DNA from: JACVRN01 sp036389255
Lineage (GTDB): Bacteria; Acidobacteriota; Blastocatellia; Pyrinomonadales; Pyrinomonadaceae
Reading direction: 5' to 3'
NCBI GenBank assembly: GCA_036389255.1
Contig: DASVQI010000006.1
Coordinates: 62,001 to 126,000, forward strand
DNA length: 64,000 bases
In this document: positions 1-7,413 of the stretch, piece after piece
Layout of the letters: every line of letters starts with the position of its first letter
How positions within the stretch are numbered: the stretch's first letter is position 1
Position numbers and translations under genes: made by a program
The notes under the pieces: generated by a model
What the model was told of the DNA's origin: nothing
Seen by the model: the letters and a program-made list of their open reading frames with translations, nothing else
Database searches by the model: none

Positions 1-2242
1 CGCGTATGGCCACATACATGACGGAGCGCACTCCCACGGGCCGCAGGATGTTGTTGTAAAGGTCGCGCACGCGCTCGTCCGCCGCCACGTCGTCAAAGGC
101 CAGAACTCCGTGCTCGCGTATGCCAGCCGTCAGGTCGCCAAGGAGCGGTAGACTGTAGTCGCGCCACGCCGAGCGTATGCCTTCGGCTTTATACTCCGCG
201 ACCGTGCGCCCCAGCCCCGCCTGAGTGTCCAGCATGAAGAGCAAACAACGGTCAACTCCAAGATGAGAGCCAAGCTCCTGAACTGCCGTGTGAAAGATTT
301 CAGTCAGACCGAGGCTGCGGTGAACCGCCTTGGAGATGCGGTTAATCAAAGCCTCTCTGTCGGCCAGCTCCGTCAGAGCCTTTTCATTCTGCCTGCGCTC
401 CGTGATGTCACGGTCGGAGCCGCGATAGCCTACGACAGCGCCCTCCGTGTCAAAGATTGGAACGGCGTTCGATTCCAGATAGCGAAAGGAACCGTCCCTG
501 TGGCGCCAGCGCACGACCAGCCCAGACCACCCGCGCCGCTCTTTGATGAGCGCGGGCAGCATCTCTTTCATCTGCCTGCGGTCTTCTTCGTGCATGAAGT
601 CGTATCCGCTACGGCCAAGTATCTCTTCCGGCTTGTAGCCCAGAATGTTTTCGACGGCGGGGTTGCAGTAGGTGTGCTCCCCCTCAAGGTTGATTGACCA
701 AATCCATTCGTTCGTCGCTTCGATTATCGAGCGAAACCTCTCTTCGGATTCGCGCAGAGCCTCTTCCGATAGCTTTCTCTCGGTGATGTCCTCCGTGTAG
801 ACCGTGACCATGTCGGGCGGCACGTAAACGTAAGTCGTATCCAGACGTTTCCTTTCGCCCGTAGAGCGAAACCTGTAATCAACTTCGCGCCTGATGACGG
901 TCTGCTCTTCAAAACAGCGTCTGAAGTCTTCCCGAATTTCGGGGCTGTCGTCGTATATCTCGCTGGCGCGGCGTCCGACGAACTTTTGCATCTTCCCTTT
1001 GGTTATCTCAAAGGCCGCGTCGTTGTAATCAACCAGCACGAAGTCGTCATCGGCCCTTCGCCACGAATAGGTCGGGAGCGGCAGTCCCTTGTACTGTGCG
1101 CGGAACTTCTCTTCGGACTCGCGCAGGGCGGCTTCCGTGCGGCTGCGCTCCGTGATGTCGTGCAGGATAGAGTAGATGAGGCGGCGGCCCTTGGCCTGAA
1201 TCGGCCCGGCGTGAATCTCCATCTCGCGCACTTCGCCCGAAGCCAGACGGTGATGAAAGACGAAGTAGCTGCGCTGCTCTGTGACGGCACGCTCAAGCTC
1301 CCGCTTGACCTCGTTTTCGGGCAGCAGGTTGATGTCCGTAATCTTCTTTTGCCTGAACTGCTCGCTGGTGTAGCCGTAGAACTCGCATGCAGCCGGATTG
1401 GCTTCGACAATCGCGCCCGATTCCGGGTCAATCAGTAGCTTGATGGCCCGGTTCTTCTCGAACATCTCGCGATAGCGCTCTTCGGACTCACGCAGCGCGT
1501 CTTCCGCCAGCTTGCGCTCTGTGATGTCTCGCACCACGCTTCTGACTGCGGTCGCCTGCCCGCCCGCGTCGCGCACGAGCGTCGTTACCGCTTCCAGATA
1601 ATGCGGAATCCCTTCGGCGTCTTTGGTGTGATAGACGACGCGCACGGGCTCGTTCCCTATGTAATTCAGACTGTCCTTGACAGCGCGGTCTGCCTCTTCT
1701 CCCAGAAGGTGGCTCAGGTGGACGCCGATTAGCTCGGAAGCCGTGCGGCCGAAAAAGCGCGCGCCCGCTTCGTTGATGCTCGTGATGCGCCCCTCCATGT
1801 CGCGCGTGTAAATGATGTCCGCAGCCTGCTCGACTATCTCGCGGTAATGGCGCTCGACTCGATGACGCTCGGCAAGACGCGCCACCTTTACCAGAAGCTC
1901 CTGACGGCGGAAGGGAATCTCAAGGTAATCGTCCGCGCCTGCCACCAGCCCGGTCAGGCTGTCCTCTTCGCCCGTGCGGACGGCGCTCACCAGCAGGACA
2001 GGCACGTCGCGGGTTTTCGCGTCTTCCTTCACGCGTCGGCAGAATTCGAGCCCGTCCATCTCAGGCATGACTACATCCGAGATGATTATGTCCGGCTCGG
2101 ACTGTTGAGCCATCTCAAGCGCGCTCCGGCCGTCCGAGGCGGAGATGACCCTGTAGCCCTCGTGCGTCAACAGGAGCGTCAAAAGCTCCAGCACCTCCAC
2201 GGTGTCGTTGACTACCAGAATGGTTGGACTGTGTGGCGTCAT
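1..2242 (-). CDS. Multi-PAS sensor protein with N-terminal receiver domain (partial, 3' end off window)
   Basis: The frame is open from an ATG at 2242 to the window edge (about 747 residues), so the C terminus is missing. A CheY-like receiver (residues 1-125) has the phospho-acceptor Asp56 in the SDVVMPEMDG motif. Four PAS domains follow, starting near residues 130, 255, 377 and 500, and the first, second and fourth end in ITERK/R-type tails. A GAF domain starts near 620. A histidine kinase or output domain would be expected beyond the edge, but it is not visible. Oddities: the receiver's conserved Lys (usually in KPF) is Ile109 in the sequence YLEIPF, and only one acidic residue (Asp13, after Asn12) is clear in the acidic pocket. 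The ribosome site is weak. The role is inferred as phosphorelay sensing of redox or small molecules; the signal is unknown. Confidence 0.85.
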   Translation of the reverse strand, partial: MTPHSPTILVVNDTVEVLELLTLLLTHEGYRVISASDGRSALEMAQQSEPDIIISDVVMPEMDGLEFCRRVKEDAKTRDVPVLLVSAVRTGEEDSLTGLVAGADDYLEIPFRRQELLVKVARLAERHRVERHYREIVEQAADIIYTRDMEGRITSINEAGARFFGRTASELIGVHLSHLLGEEADRAVKDSLNYIGNEPVRVVYHTKDAEGIPHYLEAVTTLVRDAGGQATAVRSVVRDITERKLAEDALRESEERYREMFEKNRAIKLLIDPESGAIVEANPAACEFYGYTSEQFRQKKITDINLLPENEVKRELERAVTEQRSYFVFHHRLASGEVREMEIHAGPIQAKGRRLIYSILHDITERSRTEAALRESEEKFRAQYKGLPLPTYSWRRADDDFVLVDYNDAAFEITKGKMQKFVGRRASEIYDDSPEIREDFRRCFEEQTVIRREVDYRFRSTGERKRLDTTYVYVPPDMVTVYTEDITERKLSEEALRESEERFRSIIEATNEWIWSINLEGEHTYCNPAVENILGYKPEEILGRSGYDFMHEEDRRQMKEMLPALIKERRGWSGLVVRWRHRDGSFRYLESNAVPIFDTEGAVVGYRGSDRDITERRQNEKALTELADREALINRISKAVHRSLGLTEIFHTAVQELGSHLGVDRCLLFMLDTQAGLGRTVAEYKAEGIRSAWRDYSLPLLGDLTAGIREHGVLAFDDVAADERVRDLYNNILRPVGVRSVMYVAIR

Positions 2243-2498
2243 AAAGAGAAGCTCGATTGCCGACGCGCCATGCGACACCCGGACGTGAGGCCGCCGCTTC
2301 CGTACGCTATACGGCCCGTCCGTCCTTCAGATTAGTCGCTTAAAACCCGGGCAGGCCCGTTGTTAAACCGCGAGACATGTAGCAGGGTCGGAAACGGTAG
2401 AAAGGAAGCGAGAAGTCCCTCGCGCCGCTTCATCACTTGGGGGGAACAACCTGTAGCTTGAAACTCGCTCCAGCGCGCCTGTCGGGTTGGCCAGACAC

Positions 2499-2524
2499 AA
2501 AAAAAACTCCGGCAAGTGCGGAGT
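2499..2524 (-). terminator. Rho-independent terminator after the first VWA gene
   Basis: Read on the minus strand, a 6-bp stem (ACTCCG / CGGAGT, 7-nt loop) is followed directly by a run of eight T. It lies about 85 nt past the stop codon of the VWA gene ending at 2607. Confidence 0.8.
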
Positions 2525-2563
2525 ATAACAAAGCGGAAACTTCATTGTCACTAGAGTAGAGGT

Positions 2564-2595
2564 TAGAGGCCGGTCGCTCTGCTTACCGGCCTCTA
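2564..2595. repeat. Perfect 11-bp inverted repeat after the VWA gene
   Basis: TAGAGGCCGGT at 2564-2574 is the exact reverse complement of ACCGGCCTCTA at 2585-2595, with a 10-nt loop. It starts 11 nt past the stop at 2607. There is no T-run, so it may act as a 3'-end stabiliser or accessory terminator next to the clearer one at 2499-2524. The rest of the 2243-2606 gap shows nothing else I recognise. Confidence 0.6.
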
Positions 2596-2606
2596 GCCTG
2601 CGGCCG

Positions 2607-3761
2607 CTAATCTTTCGTAGAAGCCGTGATTGTGCGGGCAAAGTAGCCTTGACGGTAGTTGAGTTTCAGGCTCTGCCTGCGCAAGTCCGGATTGACAATC
2701 TCTATCTGCACCTTGCGGTAAGAGCCGTCGCGGTTCTTGTTCGTGGGCGAGTAGGCGATTAAAAACTGCGAGCGCAGCTCAAGCTCAATCTGCCGAAAGG
2801 CCGCGCGCAGCTCCGTCTCGTCGTCCGGGAAGAAGGCGCGGCCGCCGGTTGTCTCCGCCACCTTCCTCAGAGAGCCTTCGTCTATGCCGCCCACGTCCCA
2901 GTCGCCTATGCCTATGGAATAAATCACCACGTCGTTCTTGATGGCTTGCTCAATGGATTCAGCCATCTTCTTCGCGCTGCTGGTATCGCGCCCGTCCGTG
3001 AGCAGGATGATGGCGCGGCGCGTCTTGTCCGAAGTCTGAGAAAGCACGTCCTCGGACGTGACCCAGATGGAATCCCAGATGGCCGTCGAGCCCGCGATTG
3101 ATTGATTCGTCCCGGAAATCGGAGGCGTGCCTCCTGCAATCGTGCCGTTGCCTATGTAGCCTGAGGGCGGTACGAACTCGACCCGCTCAAGCGCGCGGCG
3201 AATGCGCGAGACGTTACCGGTCAAACCCTGCTCGAGCGTAGATTCGCCCGTGAAAGAGATGACCGCGACTTCGTCCTTATCCGGGCGAATGACCGAATCC
3301 ACGAAGGATGCGGCGGCACGCTTCTCAGCCGGGAGCGTGCGCTCTTCGGAGATGCTGGTGTCAATCAGAAGCGCCAGAGAAAGCGGGCGGTTCGTCTGAC
3401 GCTCGAAGGTGAAAATCTCCTGCGCCGTCCCGTCCTCAAGGATGCGTATGTCCTCCTTACGCATCTCCGTGATGAAGCGCTTGTTCTTGTCTATGGCGGT
3501 AAACAGAATGTTCGTCAGGTCTGTCTCAACGCGCACCACGTCGTCGCTGTCAAGGGTGACATCGTCGTCCCTTTGACCGGGCACGGGTGTAGGCGTGGGC
3601 CTTGACTGCGGACTCGCATCCGAGCGGCGCTGGCGGCTGCTGTCCTGCGTCGAGCCCTGATTCTGCTGCGCGCGCGTTGCGACCGAGGCGACGCTGGCGA
3701 AGACCAGAACCAGCCCCAATGCGTAACGAACTGCGCGCGATTTTTCTATACTGAAAAACAT
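2607..3761 (-). CDS. Secreted VWA-domain protein (TIGR03436 type)
   Basis: This is a 384-residue protein. A basic N terminus and hydrophobic stretch (ALGLVLVFASVASVATRA) form a signal peptide, followed by a Gln/Ser/Pro-rich linker. The VWA domain begins with an Ig-like strand region (FTAIDKNKRFITEMRKEDIRI), as in the acidobacterial VWFA-related family. The metal-ion-dependent adhesion site is complete: DTSIS in LALLIDTSIS, a Thr before AIWDSIW, and the TDGRD loop. The C terminus (QIELELRSQFLIAYSP) is typical of the family. Its closest neighbour is a paralogue 17 nt upstream, so the two are probably co-transcribed. These proteins are thought to mediate protein binding outside the cell; no partner is known. 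Confidence 0.88.
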   Translation of the reverse strand: MFFSIEKSRAVRYALGLVLVFASVASVATRAQQNQGSTQDSSRQRRSDASPQSRPTPTPVPGQRDDDVTLDSDDVVRVETDLTNILFTAIDKNKRFITEMRKEDIRILEDGTAQEIFTFERQTNRPLSLALLIDTSISEERTLPAEKRAAASFVDSVIRPDKDEVAVISFTGESTLEQGLTGNVSRIRRALERVEFVPPSGYIGNGTIAGGTPPISGTNQSIAGSTAIWDSIWVTSEDVLSQTSDKTRRAIILLTDGRDTSSAKKMAESIEQAIKNDVVIYSIGIGDWDVGGIDEGSLRKVAETTGGRAFFPDDETELRAAFRQIELELRSQFLIAYSPTNKNRDGSYRKVQIEIVNPDLRRQSLKLNYRQGYFARTITASTKD

Positions 3762-3778
3762 TCGTACCCCAATCCCTG

Positions 3779-4804
3779 TTATCTTGGCGCTGCCAGAACG
3801 CTGTCGGAGACAGCCGGATAACTGCGCCGCGTTACTATCTTGTAGCCGTCGCGCTTGCTGGTCAGCTTGACCTCTATGCGACGCGTGCTGCCATCGAAGC
3901 GGTCGTTCAACGGCTTATAAGTAATCAGATACTGCGAGCGTAGCTGCATGGAAATCTTCTTGAAGGAGCGCTCAAGCGCTATGCGGTCGCCGGTGAAAAA
4001 CGCAGCCCCGCCCGTCTCTTCGCAAAGCTTCACGAGGTCTTTGTCGCCTTTGTCCTTAACCTGTCCCATCTCAACGCCGGGAACGGAGCCGGACATTCCG
4101 GCCTTGGTGGAGATGGCGAAGATAATCGTCTCCGTTCGCTGAGCTATGTCTATGGCCTCGCGCAGAGTGGCGCGGCTGTAGGTGTCGTCGCCATCCGTGA
4201 TGATGACCAGCACGCGACGGCCCGGCACGCCGCGCATCTTCTCGTCGCAGAACTGCCAGATGGCATCGTAGAGCGCGGTCTGCTTGCCGGGCTTCTTGAC
4301 GCCGTCAACGGCTTTGTCCAGCAGGTCTAGCTTCTCCGTAAAATCCTGTCTCAGATTTATGTCGTCATCGAAGGTGGCAAAGGCCACGCGGTCTTTGCGC
4401 GTGCTGACGACCGTGTAGATAAAGTCTTTGGCCGATTCCTGCTCGAACCTGAGCTGGCCTGTCGTGGAAGATGACGTGTCCATGAGCACGCCCACCCAGA
4501 CGGGCAGGCTCTCTTTCTCGTCGCGGAAAGAGATTATCTGCTGCGGAATCTTGTCTTCGGTAACGATGAAATCGCCGCGCGTCAGGCCCGGCACCGGATT
4601 CTCTTTCTTATCCAGCACGGTAATAGGAAGGCGCACCTCGCGTATGTAGACTACGTCGCGGTCTGTCGCGTCGGGCGTGGGCGTTGGCTGCGGCCTCTGC
4701 TGCTGCTGCTGTCCTTTTGTAGAAGGCGAAAGCAGCCCGGATAAGATTAGACAGCAAGAGGCAAAGGCTGCGACGAACAGAAAATGGCGGACAAGGGACT
4801 TCAT
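3779..4804 (-). CDS. Secreted VWA-domain protein (TIGR03436 type), paralogue
   Basis: An upstream in-frame start at 4870 exists, but the ATG at 4804 puts a clean signal peptide at the N terminus (MKSLVRHFLFVAAFASCCLILSGLL), so I use it (341 residues). A Gln/Pro-rich linker follows. The VWA domain has an intact metal site: DTSSS in VGVLMDTSSS, TALYDAIW, and ITDGDD. The family C-terminal pattern (KKISMQLRSQYLITYKP) matches the downstream neighbour. Tandem arrangement with the gene at 2607-3761 suggests local duplication and one operon. The function is likely extracellular binding or complex assembly (inference from the fold). Confidence 0.87.
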   Translation of the reverse strand: MKSLVRHFLFVAAFASCCLILSGLLSPSTKGQQQQQRPQPTPTPDATDRDVVYIREVRLPITVLDKKENPVPGLTRGDFIVTEDKIPQQIISFRDEKESLPVWVGVLMDTSSSTTGQLRFEQESAKDFIYTVVSTRKDRVAFATFDDDINLRQDFTEKLDLLDKAVDGVKKPGKQTALYDAIWQFCDEKMRGVPGRRVLVIITDGDDTYSRATLREAIDIAQRTETIIFAISTKAGMSGSVPGVEMGQVKDKGDKDLVKLCEETGGAAFFTGDRIALERSFKKISMQLRSQYLITYKPLNDRFDGSTRRIEVKLTSKRDGYKIVTRRSYPAVSDSVLAAPR

Positions 4805-4899
4805 AGCTCTATGATGTTTATAGCTTCGGAAAATTTTCCCGTCTTGAGCGCGAGCGGCCTGAAAGTTCAACTCTCAGGCGGTTTTGATGCTTCCGACGC

Positions 4900-4917
4900 G
4901 AAGGGCAGTTGCCCTTC
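4900..4917. repeat. 18-bp near-perfect palindrome upstream of VWA gene
   Basis: GAAGGGCA-GT-TGCCCTTC has two 8-nt arms that are exact complements. It lies about 95 nt upstream of the VWA start at 4804 and about 80 nt past the rluD stop at 4994. It could be an operator or a short terminator stem for rluD. A T-run is absent, which weakens the terminator reading. Confidence 0.35.
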
Positions 4918-4993
4918 AAATACAGGTATGCGGGCGCTCAGGCGTAGTATATCAACCGCATACGAAAGCTCATAACCGTAAAGATGCCCGGAT

Positions 4994-5977
4994 TCACGAC
5001 AGATTTTTCTCAAGCTCTGCCAGGAAATCTGCTAGCGGCGGGGGAAGCGGCGCGTCAAAGCGCATCCATTCCTTCGTGCGTGGATGATGAAAGCCAAGCG
5101 TCTCTGCGTGAAGGAACTGGCGGCCCAGCGCGTTTATACGTGCGCGAACACGCGTGTCGGGCACGGTCTTGTCACGACCTCCGCCGTAGGTTTCATCGCC
5201 CACCACCGGATGCTTAAGCCATGCGAGGTGTACCCTTATCTGGTGCGTGCGGCCCGTCTTAATCTCAACGTCCAGAAGCGTGAAGCGGTCGAAGCGGCGG
5301 CGCACGCGATAAATGGAGAGCGCCGCGCGGCCTGCGCGCACGACACCCATGCGCGTGCGGTTCTTGGGGTCGCGCGCGAGGGGCTCGGCAATCTGGCCCT
5401 TGTCTTCCTTGAGGCGACCGTGAACCAGCGCGATGTAAGACTTGAAGACCGTGCGGGCGCGAAACTGGTCTTGAAGATTCTCGTGAGCGCTCTCCTGTTT
5501 GGCTACGACCATGAGGCCGGAGGTGTCGCGGTCAAGACGATGAACTATGCCGGGCCGCACCGTGCCGGAAAGCCGGGAGAGCTGCTGGAAATGGAAGGCG
5601 AGCGCGTTGGCGAGCGTTCCGCCCGGCACGCCCGCAGCCGGATGCACTACCAGACCGGCGGGCTTGTTGACGACGACCAGCTCGTCGTCCTCGTAGACAA
5701 TCTCTAGGGGAATGTTTTCCGGCGCGAAGGTAGCTGAAGGCGGGGGCGTTAGCTCGACTTCTATCTCGTCTTGTGCGCGAAGCTTATAGGATGACTTGAC
5801 CGCTTTGCCCATCACCAGAGCGTCGCCGTCTTCAATCAATCGCTGAAGACGGGCGCGGCTCCAGCCTTCTATGCGGGCGGCAAGGTACGCGTCCAGACGC
5901 GCGCCAGCATCTTCGTCCGCTACGCGGAACACGAGCGTAGGAGCTTCCTGTTCCGTGATGGCTGCGTCTGTTTCCAC
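4994..5977 (-). CDS. rluD: RluA-family 23S rRNA pseudouridine synthase
   Basis: This 327-residue protein has a GTG start. The order is an S4 RNA-binding domain (around residues 38-85, SRARLQRLIEDGDALVMG), then the RluA catalytic domain with the hallmark HRLDRDTSGLMVVAK, which carries the catalytic Asp. GRTHQIRVHLAWLKHPVVGDETYGG follows near residue 245. The domain set and length fit RluD, which converts uridines in helix 69 of 23S rRNA. RluC/RluA cannot be excluded by motif alone, though proximity to lspA is common for rluD. It is the last gene of the ileS-lspA-lgt-rluD run, 21 nt after lgt. Confidence 0.9.
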   Translation of the reverse strand: METDAAITEQEAPTLVFRVADEDAGARLDAYLAARIEGWSRARLQRLIEDGDALVMGKAVKSSYKLRAQDEIEVELTPPPSATFAPENIPLEIVYEDDELVVVNKPAGLVVHPAAGVPGGTLANALAFHFQQLSRLSGTVRPGIVHRLDRDTSGLMVVAKQESAHENLQDQFRARTVFKSYIALVHGRLKEDKGQIAEPLARDPKNRTRMGVVRAGRAALSIYRVRRRFDRFTLLDVEIKTGRTHQIRVHLAWLKHPVVGDETYGGGRDKTVPDTRVRARINALGRQFLHAETLGFHHPRTKEWMRFDAPLPPPLADFLAELEKNLS

Positions 5978-5998
5978 TTTGATTGAGACTCTCTGCGC

Positions 5999-6844
5999 TC
6001 AGGCGCGTGCGGCCTTCGCCCCATGCTCTACTTTCGTCGCAGCGCCCGCGCCGCCGTCGCCGCTCGCCTTGCGCCAGCGAAGAATGAGAATGACGAGGCC
6101 GGCTATGCCGACTACGAGGCTAATCATCTGCGAGGTCGAAAGACCCGTGAGCGTGGTCAGACCCGCTATGTCGCCGCGAGGGTCGTCGCGCACGAACTCT
6201 ATTAGAAAGCGGGCCGCGCCATAAAGCAGAGCGTAAAAGAGTATCACCTGTCCGCTAAAGCGCTTCCTGCGATGAAGCCAGAGCAGGAAGAAGAAGAAAA
6301 GAAGCGTCGCGCCCGCTTCATAAAGCTGAGTCGGGTGAAGATTTTCGTCAATGGGGACGCCCGTTATCCTGTTGCCAAGCTCCGTGAAGCGAACTCCCCA
6401 TGGCAAGCTCGTAGGCTTTCCCCAACAACACCCGGCTGAGAAGCACCCTAGCCTCCCGATTGACTGGCCCAGAGCTATGCCGGGAGCAAACGCGTCGGCA
6501 GTCTTCCACCACGGCAGCTTGTAATAGCGGGCCAGAAAGTAGCCTGTCAGAATCGCGCCTATCAGCCCGCCGTAGAAGACCCCGCCGGAGCGCAGGAAGT
6601 CCAGCGAGAAAAGCTGCGAAGGATTCTCTCTGTACGCAGGCTCCGTCCAGAGCATCAGAACCTTTGACCCCACGAGCGCCGCCAGCAGCATCCACAAGCC
6701 AAGGTCGTAAATCCTCTCCCTCGGCAGCCCGTCGCGCACGGCCAGCCGGGCCGCCACTAAAAGCGCCACCAGAAAGGCCAGCGCCAGAAGCACGCCGTAA
6801 GTATTAACGGGGAAGCTGCCTATATGAAAAAGCTCTGGAAACAT
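5999..6844 (-). CDS. lgt: Prolipoprotein diacylglyceryl transferase
   Basis: This 281-residue inner-membrane protein transfers diacylglycerol from phosphatidylglycerol to the lipobox Cys of prolipoproteins, the first step of lipoprotein maturation. It opens with MFPELFHIGSFPVNTYGVLLALAF and has several hydrophobic segments. It carries the signature SIGRLGCFSAGCCWGKPT and the periplasmic HPTQLYEA motif, both characteristic of Lgt, and a late segment LLYGAARFLIEFVRDD. It sits 18 nt after lspA, which encodes the next enzyme of the same pathway, so the two steps are made together. The C-terminal Ala/Gly-rich tail is not conserved. Confidence 0.93.
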   Translation of the reverse strand: MFPELFHIGSFPVNTYGVLLALAFLVALLVAARLAVRDGLPRERIYDLGLWMLLAALVGSKVLMLWTEPAYRENPSQLFSLDFLRSGGVFYGGLIGAILTGYFLARYYKLPWWKTADAFAPGIALGQSIGRLGCFSAGCCWGKPTSLPWGVRFTELGNRITGVPIDENLHPTQLYEAGATLLFFFFLLWLHRRKRFSGQVILFYALLYGAARFLIEFVRDDPRGDIAGLTTLTGLSTSQMISLVVGIAGLVILILRWRKASGDGGAGAATKVEHGAKAARA

Positions 6845-6862
6845 CTATTGAATTCTCAGTTC

Positions 6863-7402
6863 TTACTCTGCACTTTTGCTCTCGACCTTCAAGGGCTTGG
6901 CCGTCGCCGCCTCGCGTTGCACGCGCCGCTCCCGCTTGCCGGTCGCGAACATGTCGTAGACGAGCAGGAACGCGCCCGCAGAGATGCAGGCGTCGGCCAC
7001 GTTAAAGACCGGCCAGTGAAAAGAGCGATAGTAGACCAGTATAAAATCTATCACGAAGCCCAGACGCACGCGGTCTGTCAGATTGCCGAAAATCCCGGCG
7101 AGCAGAAGAGCGCTCGCTCCGAGTATGCGGTCGTCGTTACGCACGGTGCGAAAGAAGTAGTACAGGACGGCCAAGCCAGCGAGCGCGGCCAGCACCACGA
7201 AGAACCAGCGCCCGAAGGAGCCGCCTTCCTGCAACTGGCCGAAGGCGACGCCCGGATTCTCAGCGTAGACGAACGAGAGCAGCCCGTCTATCACCTTCAC
7301 CTCGCGCCCGAATCGAAGCGCCCGCACGGCCCATGCCTTTGACGCCTGATCCAGCATGTACATGCCGAAGGCCGCCAGCAGATAGCCCACGCGCCAGCTC
7401 AT
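6863..7402 (-). CDS. lspA: Lipoprotein signal peptidase II
   Basis: The longest frame reaches 7528 but would overlap ileS. The ATG at 7402 gives MSWRVGYLLAAFGMYMLDQ and the normal family length (179 residues). LspA is a four-helix membrane aspartyl protease that cuts the signal peptide of diacylated prolipoproteins. The conserved blocks are visible: DQASK near the N terminus, AENPGVAFG, GNLTDRV, and the two catalytic aspartates, Asp119 in VIDF and Asp137 in FNVADA. The gene starts 11 nt after the ileS stop, the classic ileS-lspA linkage, and is followed by lgt. Confidence 0.94.
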   Translation of the reverse strand: MSWRVGYLLAAFGMYMLDQASKAWAVRALRFGREVKVIDGLLSFVYAENPGVAFGQLQEGGSFGRWFFVVLAALAGLAVLYYFFRTVRNDDRILGASALLLAGIFGNLTDRVRLGFVIDFILVYYRSFHWPVFNVADACISAGAFLLVYDMFATGKRERRVQREAATAKPLKVESKSAE

Positions 7403-7413
7403 TCGTCGCCCGC

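Noticed and set aside
2363..2641. Minus-strand ORF of 92 codons in a gap
   Set aside because: It runs through the terminator and the end of the VWA gene and has no family features.
5084..5707. Long plus-strand ORF (207 codons)
   Set aside because: Antisense to rluD; no domain, no ribosome site, and the protein reads as a frame shadow.
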